Source of the DNA: Marinobacter sp. 1-4A
GTDB taxonomy: Bacteria > Pseudomonadota > Gammaproteobacteria > Pseudomonadales > Oleiphilaceae
Direction: 5' to 3'
Assembly: GCF_016597725.1 (NCBI RefSeq)
Contig: NZ_VCGY01000002.1
Location: 372,001-436,000 of the forward strand
DNA: 64,000 bases
In this document: one piece after another, positions 26,447 to 35,914 of the stretch
How positions within the stretch are numbered: position 1 is the first letter of the stretch
Layout of the letters: each line of letters opens with the position of its first letter
The notes under the pieces: generated by a model
Told to the model about the DNA's origin: nothing
Databases searched by the model: none
The model's input: the letters and a program-made list of their open reading frames with translations, nothing else
Position numbers and translations under genes: made by a program

Positions 26447-27124
26447 ATGGACATATATTGGGAGCCCGTGTGGCTCACGCTGAAGCTTGCAGGTTTGACC
26501 ACAGTCGTACTTCTGGTGGTGGGAACGCCCATCGCCTGGTGGTTGGCCCGCAGCACTCACTGGGTACGCCAGCCTATTGCCGCTATTGTCGCTCTGCCTT
26601 TGGTGTTGCCGCCAACCGTTCTGGGGTTTTATCTCTTGGTTCTGATGGGCCCTAAAGGTATGGTCGGCCAACTCACCGAGCAACTGGGGTTGGGCCTATT
26701 GCCCTTCACTTTCGAAGGCTTGGTCATTGCGTCGGTCATCTATTCCCTGCCGTTCACCGTGCAACCCCTGCAAAACGCCTTCGCTTCCATCAACGAGCAG
26801 TTTCTTGAGGTCGCTTCTACGTTAAGGGCCTCACCCCGGGATCGCTTTTTCTCCATTGTGCTCCCCTTAGCGCGGCCGGGATTTCTCACCGCCAGCGTAC
26901 TCACCTTTGCCCATACCATCGGTGAGTTTGGTGTAGTGCTGATGATTGGCGGCAACATACCCGGCGAAACCAAGGTACTCTCGGTTGCTATCTACGATCA
27001 TGTGGAATCTTTGGAATACACTCAGGCTCACTGGCTAGCGGCGGGTATGGTTGTGTTCTCCTTTGTGGTGCTGGTAACTCTTTATTCCCTCAACGGGCGG
27101 CTGCAATCCGGGCTGGTGAAATAA
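26447..27124 (+). CDS. modB: Molybdate ABC transporter permease
   Basis: 225-residue membrane protein with five hydrophobic segments. LPLVLPPTVLGFYLL and the EAA loop ASTLRASPRDRFFSIVLPLA followed by HTIGEFGVVLMIGGNIPG are strongly ModB. Its stop shares one base with the modC start (TAATG), indicating coupled translation. Confidence 0.95.
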   Translation: MDIYWEPVWLTLKLAGLTTVVLLVVGTPIAWWLARSTHWVRQPIAAIVALPLVLPPTVLGFYLLVLMGPKGMVGQLTEQLGLGLLPFTFEGLVIASVIYSLPFTVQPLQNAFASINEQFLEVASTLRASPRDRFFSIVLPLARPGFLTASVLTFAHTIGEFGVVLMIGGNIPGETKVLSVAIYDHVESLEYTQAHWLAAGMVVFSFVVLVTLYSLNGRLQSGLVK

Positions 27125-28203
27125 TGGCAGCAACCGGAATACAAGCGCGATTCGCCTGCAAAGTCGGAACATTTTCACTGGATGTCGATTTGGACCTGCC
27201 CGGTGGCGGGCTCACCGCGCTGTTCGGGCATTCCGGTTGCGGTAAAACAACGCTACTGCGCTGTATGGCGGGCTTACAAGAGACGCGCGGCATCATGTGC
27301 GTTAATGGTGACGAGTGGCAGAGCGAGTCCGGAAGCCGCCCCGTTCATCAGCGGCCGCTTGCCTACGTGTTTCAGGAAACCAGCCTCTTCCCTCATCTGT
27401 CAGTAAAGCGCAACTTGATGTACGGATACCGGCGCATTCCACACAGCGAACGCCAAATAGCCTTCGATCAAGCGGTTGAATGGCTGGGGCTCAGTCACTT
27501 GCTTAACCGCATGCCGGAAAAGCTCTCAGGTGGCGAGCGTCAGCGTGTCGCGATTGCCCGGGCACTGCTCACAAGCCCCAAGCTCCTGCTGATGGACGAG
27601 CCTTTGTCGGCTCTGGACCAAAGCAGCAAACGGGAGATTATGCCGTATCTGGAGGCCCTGCGGGATAACCTCGCCATCCCCATGCTCTATGTGTCCCACT
27701 CTACCGCGGAGGTTGCACGGCTGGCGGACCATATTGTGATGATGGATAAAGGGCAGGTAATTGCTCAAGGGCCACTGCAACAGATTATGGCACGCACAGA
27801 TCAGCCTTTTGGGCTGGAGGACGATGCCGGAGTCATTCTTGATGCTACCCTCGCGGAACGTGATGAGCAGTGGCATCTGTGCCGGGCTGATTTTGCGGGA
27901 GGCCATCTGTGGCTTCGTGCTGATGAAAGCCTCACGATCGGCCAACAAATCCGCGTGCAGGTGCTGGCAAGGGATATCAGCCTGGCTCTCAGCGAGCAGG
28001 CCGATCAAAGCATCCAAAACATCCTGCCCGCCACCATTAACGAAATAGCCACAGAGGTAAGCCCGGGCACTTCTATGGTGCGATTGCTGGCGGGACCAAC
28101 ACCGTTTTTGTCTCGCCTAACCAGCAGAGCGGTGCACAGTCTCGACATCGCTCCCGGCCAGCAGGTGTGGATGCAGGTTAAGTCAGTCGCCATTGTTGAC
28201 TAA
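27124..28203 (+). CDS. modC: Molybdate ABC transporter ATP-binding protein
   Basis: 359-residue ATPase. Walker A is GHSGCGKTTLLRC, signature LSGGERQRVAIARAL, Walker B LLMDEPLSALD, and the H-loop YVSHSTAEVARL. The C-terminal about 70 residues (NILPATINEIATEVS to VWMQVKSVAIV) form a TOBE/Mop domain that binds molybdate and regulates transport. It is the last gene of modABC; no modE gene or clear ModE operator is seen. Confidence 0.95.
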   Translation: MAATGIQARFACKVGTFSLDVDLDLPGGGLTALFGHSGCGKTTLLRCMAGLQETRGIMCVNGDEWQSESGSRPVHQRPLAYVFQETSLFPHLSVKRNLMYGYRRIPHSERQIAFDQAVEWLGLSHLLNRMPEKLSGGERQRVAIARALLTSPKLLLMDEPLSALDQSSKREIMPYLEALRDNLAIPMLYVSHSTAEVARLADHIVMMDKGQVIAQGPLQQIMARTDQPFGLEDDAGVILDATLAERDEQWHLCRADFAGGHLWLRADESLTIGQQIRVQVLARDISLALSEQADQSIQNILPATINEIATEVSPGTSMVRLLAGPTPFLSRLTSRAVHSLDIAPGQQVWMQVKSVAIVD

Positions 28204-28252
28204 CTTCCTTTTTCAGGCGTCTTTCTTCCTTATCGTAAACATTTCCGACAAT

Positions 28253-28645
28253 TTAATTCTGGCTTAACTCTGAGTTTGTTTTGGATTTTTCCAGCTGACT
28301 GATAGCCATAATTTTGGTATCGGGCTCCAACCCTGGAAAAATAAGGAATCGTTGGCGCCAACTCATGGGCAAGTGATCAATCATGGCTACAACGGAGCGA
28401 TTAAGGATATCTTCGAGCTCCGGGCACTCAGTTATGGACGCGAGACCGGGAGTGAACTCAGGCAAGAGCCATAGCTCAGATTCGAAAACAAGCAGATGGC
28501 ACAGAGAGTCGTTTGACAGGACATCACTACCTACAAATAGGCAGTATATTGTATTGAGAGTTGATAAAGGCTGAGTACTTTTGGCGCCATTTGAAAGAGC
28601 CAAAGAAATATTTGCGCCATCGAGCGAAACTGCTCCGTTTGTCAT
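28253..28645 (-). CDS. Hypothetical protein (130 residues)
   Basis: I do not recognise this protein. It looks coding rather than random: it uses the whole space between modC and vfr on the strand opposite modC, has GGA before its ATG at 28645, and has a plausible fold-like pattern (LLVFESELWLLPEFTPGL, LEDILNRSVVAMIDHLP, SWRQRFLIFPGLEPDTK). No signal peptide or membrane segment. The base composition is more AT-rich than that of its neighbours, so it may be a recent arrival. Without this gene, 28204-28788 would be an empty 585-bp gap. Confidence 0.55.
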   Translation of the reverse strand: MTNGAVSLDGANISLALSNGAKSTQPLSTLNTIYCLFVGSDVLSNDSLCHLLVFESELWLLPEFTPGLASITECPELEDILNRSVVAMIDHLPMSWRQRFLIFPGLEPDTKIMAISQLEKSKTNSELSQN

Positions 28646-28788
28646 ACGATTTCCATATCCACTTTTTTGGCTTAATTAGACGGGGCCGCTCAGAACTACA
28701 TGACGAGAAGCGAAAGCCATATGCAGCGTTTCTTGGCCGACTAGGCAGCACAAAGTCTGCCTATCGCACCAACGCGTCATTCACCCGC

Positions 28789-29430
28789 TCAGCGGGTTCC
28801 GTAAACCACCATCGTTTTGCCTTTTACCATTACAAGCCCTTGGTCTTCCAGCGTCTTAAGCACTCGGCCAACCATCTCTCGGGAGCAGCCAACGATACGG
28901 CCGATTTCCTGTCTGGTGATCTTGATCTGCATGCCGTCCGGATGTGTCATAGCGTCTGGTTCTTTGCACAAGTCCAGCAAGGTGCGGGCAACCCGGCCAG
29001 TAACGTCCAAAAATGCCAAATCACCAACTTTGCGGGTGGTCTGGCGCAGCCGTGAGGCCATTTGCTCGCCAATAAAGTAGAGAACTCCGAGATCCTGCTG
29101 GGCAATTTCCCGGAATTTCGGGTAGCTGATTTCAGCCACTTCACATTCGGTTTTTGCCTTTACCCAGGCACTGCGGGAGTCCATGTTGTCGAACAGGCCC
29201 ATCTCGCCGAAAAAGTCTCCAGCATTGAGGTAAGCCATGATCATCTCACGGCCATCGTCGTCTTCGATGATAACCGTCACGGACCCCTTTACGATGTAAA
29301 AGAGAGAGTCGCTTTTGTCACCGGCATAAATGATAGTGCTCTTGGCCGGATACCGGCGGCGGTGACACTGCGATAGAAAATAGTCGAGATGCTTGGTTTT
29401 CTGCTCAACCGGATTGACGATAGTGGCCAT
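28789..29430 (-). CDS. vfr: cAMP-responsive global regulator Vfr/CRP
   Basis: 213-residue CRP-family transcription factor. The cyclic-nucleotide pocket is intact: [20 protein letters not shown] carries the Gly-Glu and Arg-Ser contacts to cAMP, followed by [11 protein letters not shown]. The C-terminal helix-turn-helix [20 protein letters not shown] matches CRP, including the DNA-reading Arg-Glu-Arg pattern. It is predicted to control carbon use, motility and virulence-type functions as in Pseudomonas. GAGGAGG lies upstream of the ATG at a long 13-base spacing. It is divergent from osmC. Confidence 0.94.
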   Translation of the reverse strand: MATIVNPVEQKTKHLDYFLSQCHRRRYPAKSTIIYAGDKSDSLFYIVKGSVTVIIEDDDGREMIMAYLNAGDFFGEMGLFDNMDSRSAWVKAKTECEVAEISYPKFREIAQQDLGVLYFIGEQMASRLRQTTRKVGDLAFLDVTGRVARTLLDLCKEPDAMTHPDGMQIKITRQEIGRIVGCSREMVGRVLKTLEDQGLVMVKGKTMVVYGTR

Positions 29431-29697
29431 AGTGCGAGTCGTGCCTCCTCAAATACTGGCGGGATCCGATGCTTGTTGTTCACCCGGCTGTCCCTGCGGG
29501 TTCGCTTATTTTTGCTACAAAACAGAACAACTTATAGCAAGAAGACCTTCGTCGAGCAACCGCTAACCGCATGCGGGATGCATCTCGAGCATGTAGCACC
29601 AACTGTCAGACCACATCGGTTGTGCTAGCATTCTGCTCCTTCACGTTATTTCCGGGCAGCCTAATGCCCGCCACTGAGCAACAGGAGAGCACCCTTT

Positions 29698-30120
29698 ATG
29701 AAAGCAAGCGTCGACTGGACAGGCAATGCCAGCTTCCGGGCCACCAGTGGCACTGGGCACTCTGTGCAACTGGACGGCCCACCCGATCATGGTGGCGAGA
29801 ACCTTGGCCCCCGCCCGATGGAAATGCTGCTCATGGGCCTTGGAGGCTGCTCTTCATTTGATGTGATGAGCATTCTGAAAAAGAGCCGTCAGGACGTTAC
29901 CGCTTGCCACGCTGAACTGGAAGCAGAGAGAGCAGATGCCGTGCCATCTGTGTTTACGAAGATTCACCTGCACTTTGTTGTGACCGGCCATAATCTCAAG
30001 GAAAATCAAGTAAAGCGCGCAGTTAGCTTGTCTGCCGAAAAATACTGCTCGGCTTCAATCATGCTTGAAAAAGCCGGAGTGGAAATCACCCACAGCCACG
30101 AAATCCGCAGCGCGGAATAA
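29698..30120 (+). CDS. OsmC family protein (YhfA-like)
   Basis: 140-residue OsmC/Ohr-fold protein with the two reactive cysteines expected for peroxidase activity: Cys51 in GLGGCSSFDVMSIL and Cys117 in AEKYCSASIML. The RPMEMLLMGLGGC stretch and its place between vfr and speD match the YhfA-type genes of other gammaproteobacteria. It may detoxify organic hydroperoxides. AGGAG precedes the ATG. Confidence 0.88.
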   Translation: MKASVDWTGNASFRATSGTGHSVQLDGPPDHGGENLGPRPMEMLLMGLGGCSSFDVMSILKKSRQDVTACHAELEAERADAVPSVFTKIHLHFVVTGHNLKENQVKRAVSLSAEKYCSASIMLEKAGVEITHSHEIRSAE

Positions 30121-30291
30121 CCTATATCTTCAACGACTATTCAACGCCCCCCGCTGTGTGCATAATACCGCCCTTTCTCCGCCGGTCTGCGCAAAAGGTG
30201 AACAGCCTGATCAGTCTTCGGTGGCGGCCTACGCAGAGCGCACAATTGCCGCTCTGCTGTCATTCATCTCCATAAATCGGAGGGGCTGAGC

Positions 30292-31086
30292 ATGGAACCA
30301 AAACTCCAGTTGCACGGTTTCAACAACCTGACCAAATCTCTAAGCTTCAATATTTACGACATCTGTTATGCGCAGACTGAAGAGCAGCGTGAAGGCTATA
30401 TTGATTACATCGATGAGATGTATAACGCAGAGCGTCTTACCCAGATCTTGACTGATGTGGTCAAAATTATCGGCGCCAACGTTCTTAACATCGCCCGCCA
30501 AGATTACGAGCCCCACGGTGCGTCGGTTACCATGCTCATCGCCGAGCATGAACTAACCACTGGCGAGGAACCAGACAACGAAGAATCCCCCGGCCCGCTA
30601 CCCGATACCATCGTGGCTCACTTGGACAAGAGTCATGTGACCGTGCACACCTATCCGGAAAGCCACCCTCACGAGGGCATCAGCACTTTCCGGGCAGACA
30701 TTGACGTGTCCACCTGCGGATTGATCTCGCCTTTGAAGGTATTGAACTACCTGATTCACAGCTTTGACTCTGACGTGGTTACCGTTGACTACCGTGTGCG
30801 CGGCTTTACCCGCGATGTCGACGGCACCAAGCATTACATTGACCACGATATCAACTCGATTCAGAACTATCTGACCGAAGATACGCAAAACGCCTATCAG
30901 ATGATTGATGTGAACGTTTATCAGGAAAACCTTTTTCATACCAAGATGATGGTGAAAGAGTTCAATCTCGACAACCACGTTTTTGGTGAAAATGCCGAAG
31001 ATCTGGACCCTGAAATTGCTCAGTCTATTGAAGAGCGCCTAAAGCGCGAAAAACTGGAGATATTCTACTCCCGCAACATGGAGTAA
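30292..31086 (+). CDS. speD: S-adenosylmethionine decarboxylase proenzyme
   Basis: 264-residue enzyme that provides decarboxylated SAM for spermidine synthesis. The self-cleavage site is [15 protein letters not shown], with Ser114 predicted to become the pyruvoyl group. [19 protein letters not shown] at the start and [18 protein letters not shown] are typical of the long gammaproteobacterial SpeD. GGAGGGG precedes the ATG by seven bases. Confidence 0.95.
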   Translation: MEPKLQLHGFNNLTKSLSFNIYDICYAQTEEQREGYIDYIDEMYNAERLTQILTDVVKIIGANVLNIARQDYEPHGASVTMLIAEHELTTGEEPDNEESPGPLPDTIVAHLDKSHVTVHTYPESHPHEGISTFRADIDVSTCGLISPLKVLNYLIHSFDSDVVTVDYRVRGFTRDVDGTKHYIDHDINSIQNYLTEDTQNAYQMIDVNVYQENLFHTKMMVKEFNLDNHVFGENAEDLDPEIAQSIEERLKREKLEIFYSRNME

Positions 31087-31116
31087 GGATTACCCGGTAA
31101 AGGGAGCCGACAAGGT

Positions 31117-31983
31117 TCAGGCAAACGATTTCTGAGCAATCAGGCGCTGCACCATGGGTCTCACTATCAGGTCCATGGCCAGCGCCATTTTTGTGCCCGG
31201 AATAACCAGAGTGTCATGGCGGGAAAGTGTGCTGTTCTGTATTGCTTGCAGCAAGTAAGCAAAATCCACTTCTGAGGCGTCCCGAAACCGGATCACCAGC
31301 ATGCTCTCATCTTCAGTAGGTACGTCCCGAACAACAAAGGGGTTGGACGTGTCTACAAGCGGGATGCGCTGGAAGTTAATATGGGTGTGCGAAAACTGCG
31401 GCACTATATCGTGAACGTAATCGTCCATACGATTGATGATGGTGGCGACCACGGCTTCCTGACTGTAACCGCGCTGGTGGGTGTCGCGATGTATTTTCTG
31501 AATCCACTCCAGATTTACAATAGGTACCACACCTATAAGCAAGTCCACATACTGGGCAATGTTGTACGCCTCACTCACAACCGCCCCATGTAGCCCTTCA
31601 TAAAACAGTATGTCGGTGTCGGGCTGCAAAGAGCCCCAAGCAGTGAATGTACCCGGCTTGTGGCCCTCAGCCTGCAGTTCGCGATCTTCGTCATGAACAT
31701 ATTGGCGATACCGGCCATTCCCCGTTTGGCCATAGTCGTAAAATAACGCCTCCAGTTTATCTATGTGGTTGGCGGCAAGCGCGAAGTGGTTACGCTCACC
31801 AAACTGGCCCTTGGCCGCCAGACGTGCCATTTGCTCGCGGTTATACCGGTGAAAACTATCACCACTCACCATGGCAGCCGACAGACCTTCGTTCGCAAAC
31901 ATGCGCCGAAAAATCTGTCCTGTGGTGCTTGTGCCAGCACCAGACGAGCCGGTGACCGCAATAATAGGGTGTCGTTTTGACAT
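31117..31983 (-). CDS. Phosphoribulokinase (PrkB-like)
   Basis: 288-residue P-loop kinase: VTGSSGAGTSTTG binds ATP, VSGDSFHRYNR and FGERNHFALAANHID are phosphoribulokinase signatures, and FYEGLHGAVV precedes IGVVPIVNLEWIQKIHRD. It would phosphorylate ribulose 5-phosphate, but no RuBisCO or other Calvin-cycle gene is in the window; related proteins occur in non-autotrophs such as E. coli, where the role is unclear. It converges with speD. Confidence 0.88.
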   Translation of the reverse strand: MSKRHPIIAVTGSSGAGTSTTGQIFRRMFANEGLSAAMVSGDSFHRYNREQMARLAAKGQFGERNHFALAANHIDKLEALFYDYGQTGNGRYRQYVHDEDRELQAEGHKPGTFTAWGSLQPDTDILFYEGLHGAVVSEAYNIAQYVDLLIGVVPIVNLEWIQKIHRDTHQRGYSQEAVVATIINRMDDYVHDIVPQFSHTHINFQRIPLVDTSNPFVVRDVPTEDESMLVIRFRDASEVDFAYLLQAIQNSTLSRHDTLVIPGTKMALAMDLIVRPMVQRLIAQKSFA

Positions 31984-32022
31984 AGCTGAGGTGCGCCAGA
32001 GGTTGAATAGAAACGAGAAACG

Positions 32023-35000
32023 TCAGGTAAGACTGTCGAGCGAGCGGGGCTTCTCAATTACAAAACCTTGTGCGTAATCCACCCCAAGCTGCCTTAGTGT
32101 ATCCAGAACCGCACGTGATTCAACCTGGCTAGCGATCACCTCCCTGTCCATATAATGCGCCATATCGACCATAGACTGCACCATGGCGCGGTCGGTTTCA
32201 CTGGTATTAAGTTGGCCAGTGAATGCGCTGTCGATCTTGATCAAATCCACAGGCAGCGAACGCATGAATTCAAACGAACTGGGGCCACTTCCGAAGTTCC
32301 CGAGGCAGAATCGACAGCCAAGCTCTTTCATCTCGATAATAAAGTCAGCCACTGCCTGTACATCATTAATGGCTGAAGCTTCGGTTACTTCAAACCAAAG
32401 GCGCTCGATGGGCGCGTCTTTTTCACTTAGCTTTTCGTAAATGTACTCCAGCAGCGATTGATCATTCAAAGAGTACCCCGAGAGGTTGATACACACTCCA
32501 CCCAGATGACGCGGGTCTGGCGCCTGCACCCTCAACCAGTCCAGCATGTGCCCAACTACCCAGTGATCAACGGCCTGCATGCGATCATAACGCTCCGCCA
32601 TGCGAACAAAGTCACGACCGGTAATGAGTGTTCCGGCATCATCGTACATGCTGATCAACACTTCATATTGGGCTGCCATTTTCGTCCGGCCGTGCAGCGG
32701 GATAATCTTCTGGCAGCGCAACAGCATGCGCTCCTCGTCCAGATCACCGAGGCTGGCAACCTTGGCCGCTATCTGCTCTTGGCGGGCCTGATCTCCGGGG
32801 TCAAGGGTGTACTCTGCCAGCTTGCCGAGACCTTTCGCACGGGCATCACTTAATGCCTGCTCAGACGCCCTTAACCAGAGTTCGGCACTGATCAAACCCG
32901 GCAACTCCGGCACCACGCCAACACAAGCAGACAGTTGGTAATGACGTCCCCCATAAACGAACTCGGCATCTTCTACAGCAGCAATCAGGTCCTGAGCCGC
33001 GCCCCTTGCGTTCTCGGACGGCACCAGCATGCCAAACTCGTTGCCCGCCAGCCGCGCCAGAGGCATGCCATCCCCTACGTGGTTGCGTAACAGGTCAGCC
33101 ACACGTTTGAGTGCATCGTCACCTGCTTGGTAGCCAGCAGTGTCATTCAACAAACGGAACTTGCGCAGATCCAACCTAAGCAACGAGCGCTCGTCTTCAC
33201 GCCGGGCCAACTGCTGGTCTAGCATGCGCTCAAACTCACGACGGCTCAGAAGGCCTGTCAGTTCGTCATGGGTGGATGCCCAGGACAACTGGTCATAAAC
33301 CTTGCGCACCATGCGGTCGATACTCTCGTCCACCAGAGGCCGCTCGTACTGGCTGTCCGGTACGATGATTCCCTTGCGCATCTGGCGGGCCAGAGCGTCA
33401 AGCTCAACCTCCACAACCCGCATGCCCTGATGGTTCACGAAAACAAAACGGGTAAAGCCGCGCGCTACCCAAACCAGTCTAATGTACTGGGGCTCGTCAG
33501 GTTTTGTTTGATCCCGTAACCAGTCGCCCGTGCGCAATCTTTGGGCGCGATTGATCCAGCGCTGCAAGCTGCGTTGCTCACGCTCAGAAAGCGACTTTTT
33601 TAGATCCTCAACGGGCTGAACTTTGGGAACTTCCACCATTTCTGGTGGGCTATCGGGGCTACGCACCAAAAATCGTTTCAGTTCGTCCCGTATCTGGGAC
33701 GAAGGCATGTGGTTGCTGGAAATAGACGCCAGACCATCCTGAATCATCCGGAGCAATTCCGGTAGATTCACGGCAATGTCTCGGTCTTCTGCAAACGCCA
33801 GCAAGGAGTCAACAACCGCAAGGTAGTCCTGCCAAATCTGGCTATCCGGCCCCTGACGAATCCAAGTTAGCGACAACAAATCCTTCCAGCCGCCCTCCAG
33901 CAAGCTGATAATGGCTTTCGGGACTTTTCGCCCCTCCAGCCTCCGGTTCAGCACTTCCGCCACGGCGGTTTTGGACTCGGCAACCTTTTGGGCGCCTTCG
34001 GCAGCCGCGGTTACGCGCTCGACATTACGGCGATACACCAAATTCTGGCGATCAATGAGGCCATCGAGTTCATGGACTGTGTGTTCGAAAACACCGGTAT
34101 CCTGTTCAAAGTCGGTGGTGATGCGCTGGATAAGCTCATCCACTTTGCGCTGCACCACAGGGTTCAAGCGACCGCCCTTCACACCCAACTGGGCCAACCG
34201 ATTCATAACTCCCCGAACGGGGCTGTTCTTGTCGTCAAAGAAAGCAGGGTCGCGCATCACCACTTTCAAAACCGGCACCTCGAGCTGGCGCATCCGCTCC
34301 TGGGCGTAATCACTTAGCTTCGGGCTTTCAGTCACAGAGTTGAAAAACCGATCTACAACATCCAGCGTACCCTGCTGCTCATCGTCGAGCTTTTTTCCAT
34401 CTGCCTCTCGAACTTTTTCTACAACGCGCTCCCGCAGCGGAATAACATTACTCTTGGTATTAACTGGCTCTGTTTGCAGTTGCTGTAGCTCGCGCTGCAG
34501 CTCACCGGGCGACATGGGCCGGGCATTGGCGGCAAAAGGAGCAGGCTCTGCCTTACCCCGTGTTGCGCGGTTGGCCGCAAGTGTCCCAAGTAGACTGCGC
34601 ACGGTGGCAAAGGCTGTTTGGGCAGCCTGAGCATAACCTCGAAACTCGCTTCCGGAGCGATGTTTTCCTGCGCCAGCATCAGGAACCGGGGGAGGAGCCG
34701 CGTTAGTGTCAACCCGTTCCGCGCTCTGCTGGCTTGCGCGTTTAACCTCTTCAGGGGGCGGCGTTTGCTTGCTTATTTTCGGTTCTGGCTTACTCGGAGT
34801 GCTGCCCACCGTTTGCTCACTCAGGTACTTGCTTAGGTCAAGATCTGGCAGTACTCCGTGGCGGATCAGAATGTTATTAAGCTCGTTATAAAGCGGTCCG
34901 AGGTGCTGCAGAACGGATTTTTCAAACACCTTCAGGCAAATCTTCTCAACATCTCTGGAAGCTTTCAGTTGGCTCAGGCCGGCATGGAAAGACTCACACA

Positions 35001-35802
35001 CTAATGATGGCCCAAGAGGGTTGTGGTGCCCAGTGGCATTGGCAATACCCAACTTGTCTAAGCGCAGCTTAAGCTGCAGAAGATCTTTACGGTATTGAGT
35101 GTCAGCCTTGGTGACCATTACCCGAATAGTCAGCCAGTCTTCAAACTCGCCTTTGTCGACGACAGAGAGCTCTGAGCCAGGGAAACCTTTGGGGGCTGGT
35201 TTGAGCGGCGACTCTAGACTGCGGGCAATTTGGTGCCAGATGACCCGCTGCCGCGCCTGAACCTGACCCGAAAAGTCCATCAGTTCGTTTGCCTGCTGAT
35301 CGTTCGTAGCTTTCTGCGCAGCCGTCTTCAAAGCTTCGGCCATTTGCACGAAACAGGCGTCCATAAGTGGTTCGATATGCTGAACAACGGCTCGCGCCGA
35401 CTGATGGAGGACAAACTGGACCCGTTCGCTCGGGGCACGCAAGGAAGCCCGCTCTTGCCCACCGGAGCCTCCGCACTGCTGCAGCATAGATGCAACAGCT
35501 TCGGGATTGTTGCGGGTAAAATTCACACCCATGGCACCGTCGATGCGCCGAACAACGCTAACATGAAGCTCATGCCGACGCTTTCCATCCAGATCCCGGA
35601 AGCGCACGATTAACTCGGAAGGATTAGCGGTAGCAAAGGCTCGATCAAGCTTGCGGGAGGTTTCACCCGAGTAGCGGACAAACAAGCCCTCCGGGCAGAA
35701 ATCCGCCACTTGGCACGGCCAAGATTCACCTGTGCCCAGATCAATCTGGGCAGCAAGCTTGATAGGTTTGCGGGGGCTGCTTCGACGTTCTCTCGGATCC
35801 AT
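32023..35802 (-). CDS. PilZ-DUF1631-GGDEF-EAL protein with degenerate catalytic domains
   Basis: 1259-residue cytoplasmic protein. Residues about 1-110 (RRSSPRKPIKLAAQID, DFCPEGLFVRY) form a PilZ domain. A large helical DUF1631 region follows to about 800. A GGDEF domain starts at THDELTGLLSRREFE, but its active motif is AGNEF. The EAL domain reads YEVL instead of EALL, keeps INLSG, FEVTE and LIKID, but has GNFGSG where the metal-binding DDFGTG should be and ASQVES for AEGVET. Both enzymes are therefore probably inactive and the protein is likely a c-di-GMP receptor or scaffold. AGGT lies near the ATG at 35802. Confidence 0.88.
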   Translation of the reverse strand: MDPRERRSSPRKPIKLAAQIDLGTGESWPCQVADFCPEGLFVRYSGETSRKLDRAFATANPSELIVRFRDLDGKRRHELHVSVVRRIDGAMGVNFTRNNPEAVASMLQQCGGSGGQERASLRAPSERVQFVLHQSARAVVQHIEPLMDACFVQMAEALKTAAQKATNDQQANELMDFSGQVQARQRVIWHQIARSLESPLKPAPKGFPGSELSVVDKGEFEDWLTIRVMVTKADTQYRKDLLQLKLRLDKLGIANATGHHNPLGPSLVCESFHAGLSQLKASRDVEKICLKVFEKSVLQHLGPLYNELNNILIRHGVLPDLDLSKYLSEQTVGSTPSKPEPKISKQTPPPEEVKRASQQSAERVDTNAAPPPVPDAGAGKHRSGSEFRGYAQAAQTAFATVRSLLGTLAANRATRGKAEPAPFAANARPMSPGELQRELQQLQTEPVNTKSNVIPLRERVVEKVREADGKKLDDEQQGTLDVVDRFFNSVTESPKLSDYAQERMRQLEVPVLKVVMRDPAFFDDKNSPVRGVMNRLAQLGVKGGRLNPVVQRKVDELIQRITTDFEQDTGVFEHTVHELDGLIDRQNLVYRRNVERVTAAAEGAQKVAESKTAVAEVLNRRLEGRKVPKAIISLLEGGWKDLLSLTWIRQGPDSQIWQDYLAVVDSLLAFAEDRDIAVNLPELLRMIQDGLASISSNHMPSSQIRDELKRFLVRSPDSPPEMVEVPKVQPVEDLKKSLSEREQRSLQRWINRAQRLRTGDWLRDQTKPDEPQYIRLVWVARGFTRFVFVNHQGMRVVEVELDALARQMRKGIIVPDSQYERPLVDESIDRMVRKVYDQLSWASTHDELTGLLSRREFERMLDQQLARREDERSLLRLDLRKFRLLNDTAGYQAGDDALKRVADLLRNHVGDGMPLARLAGNEFGMLVPSENARGAAQDLIAAVEDAEFVYGGRHYQLSACVGVVPELPGLISAELWLRASEQALSDARAKGLGKLAEYTLDPGDQARQEQIAAKVASLGDLDEERMLLRCQKIIPLHGRTKMAAQYEVLISMYDDAGTLITGRDFVRMAERYDRMQAVDHWVVGHMLDWLRVQAPDPRHLGGVCINLSGYSLNDQSLLEYIYEKLSEKDAPIERLWFEVTEASAINDVQAVADFIIEMKELGCRFCLGNFGSGPSSFEFMRSLPVDLIKIDSAFTGQLNTSETDRAMVQSMVDMAHYMDREVIASQVESRAVLDTLRQLGVDYAQGFVIEKPRSLDSLT

Positions 35803-35914
35803 GGATTACCTGATGTTGCGCAAAGCCGGAGTATTAAGCTTATAACTCAAACCATAAGTGTACTATAGCGACCCATCGCAGACACGTTATCCGCAAAGCT
35901 ATAACATCGTACCT

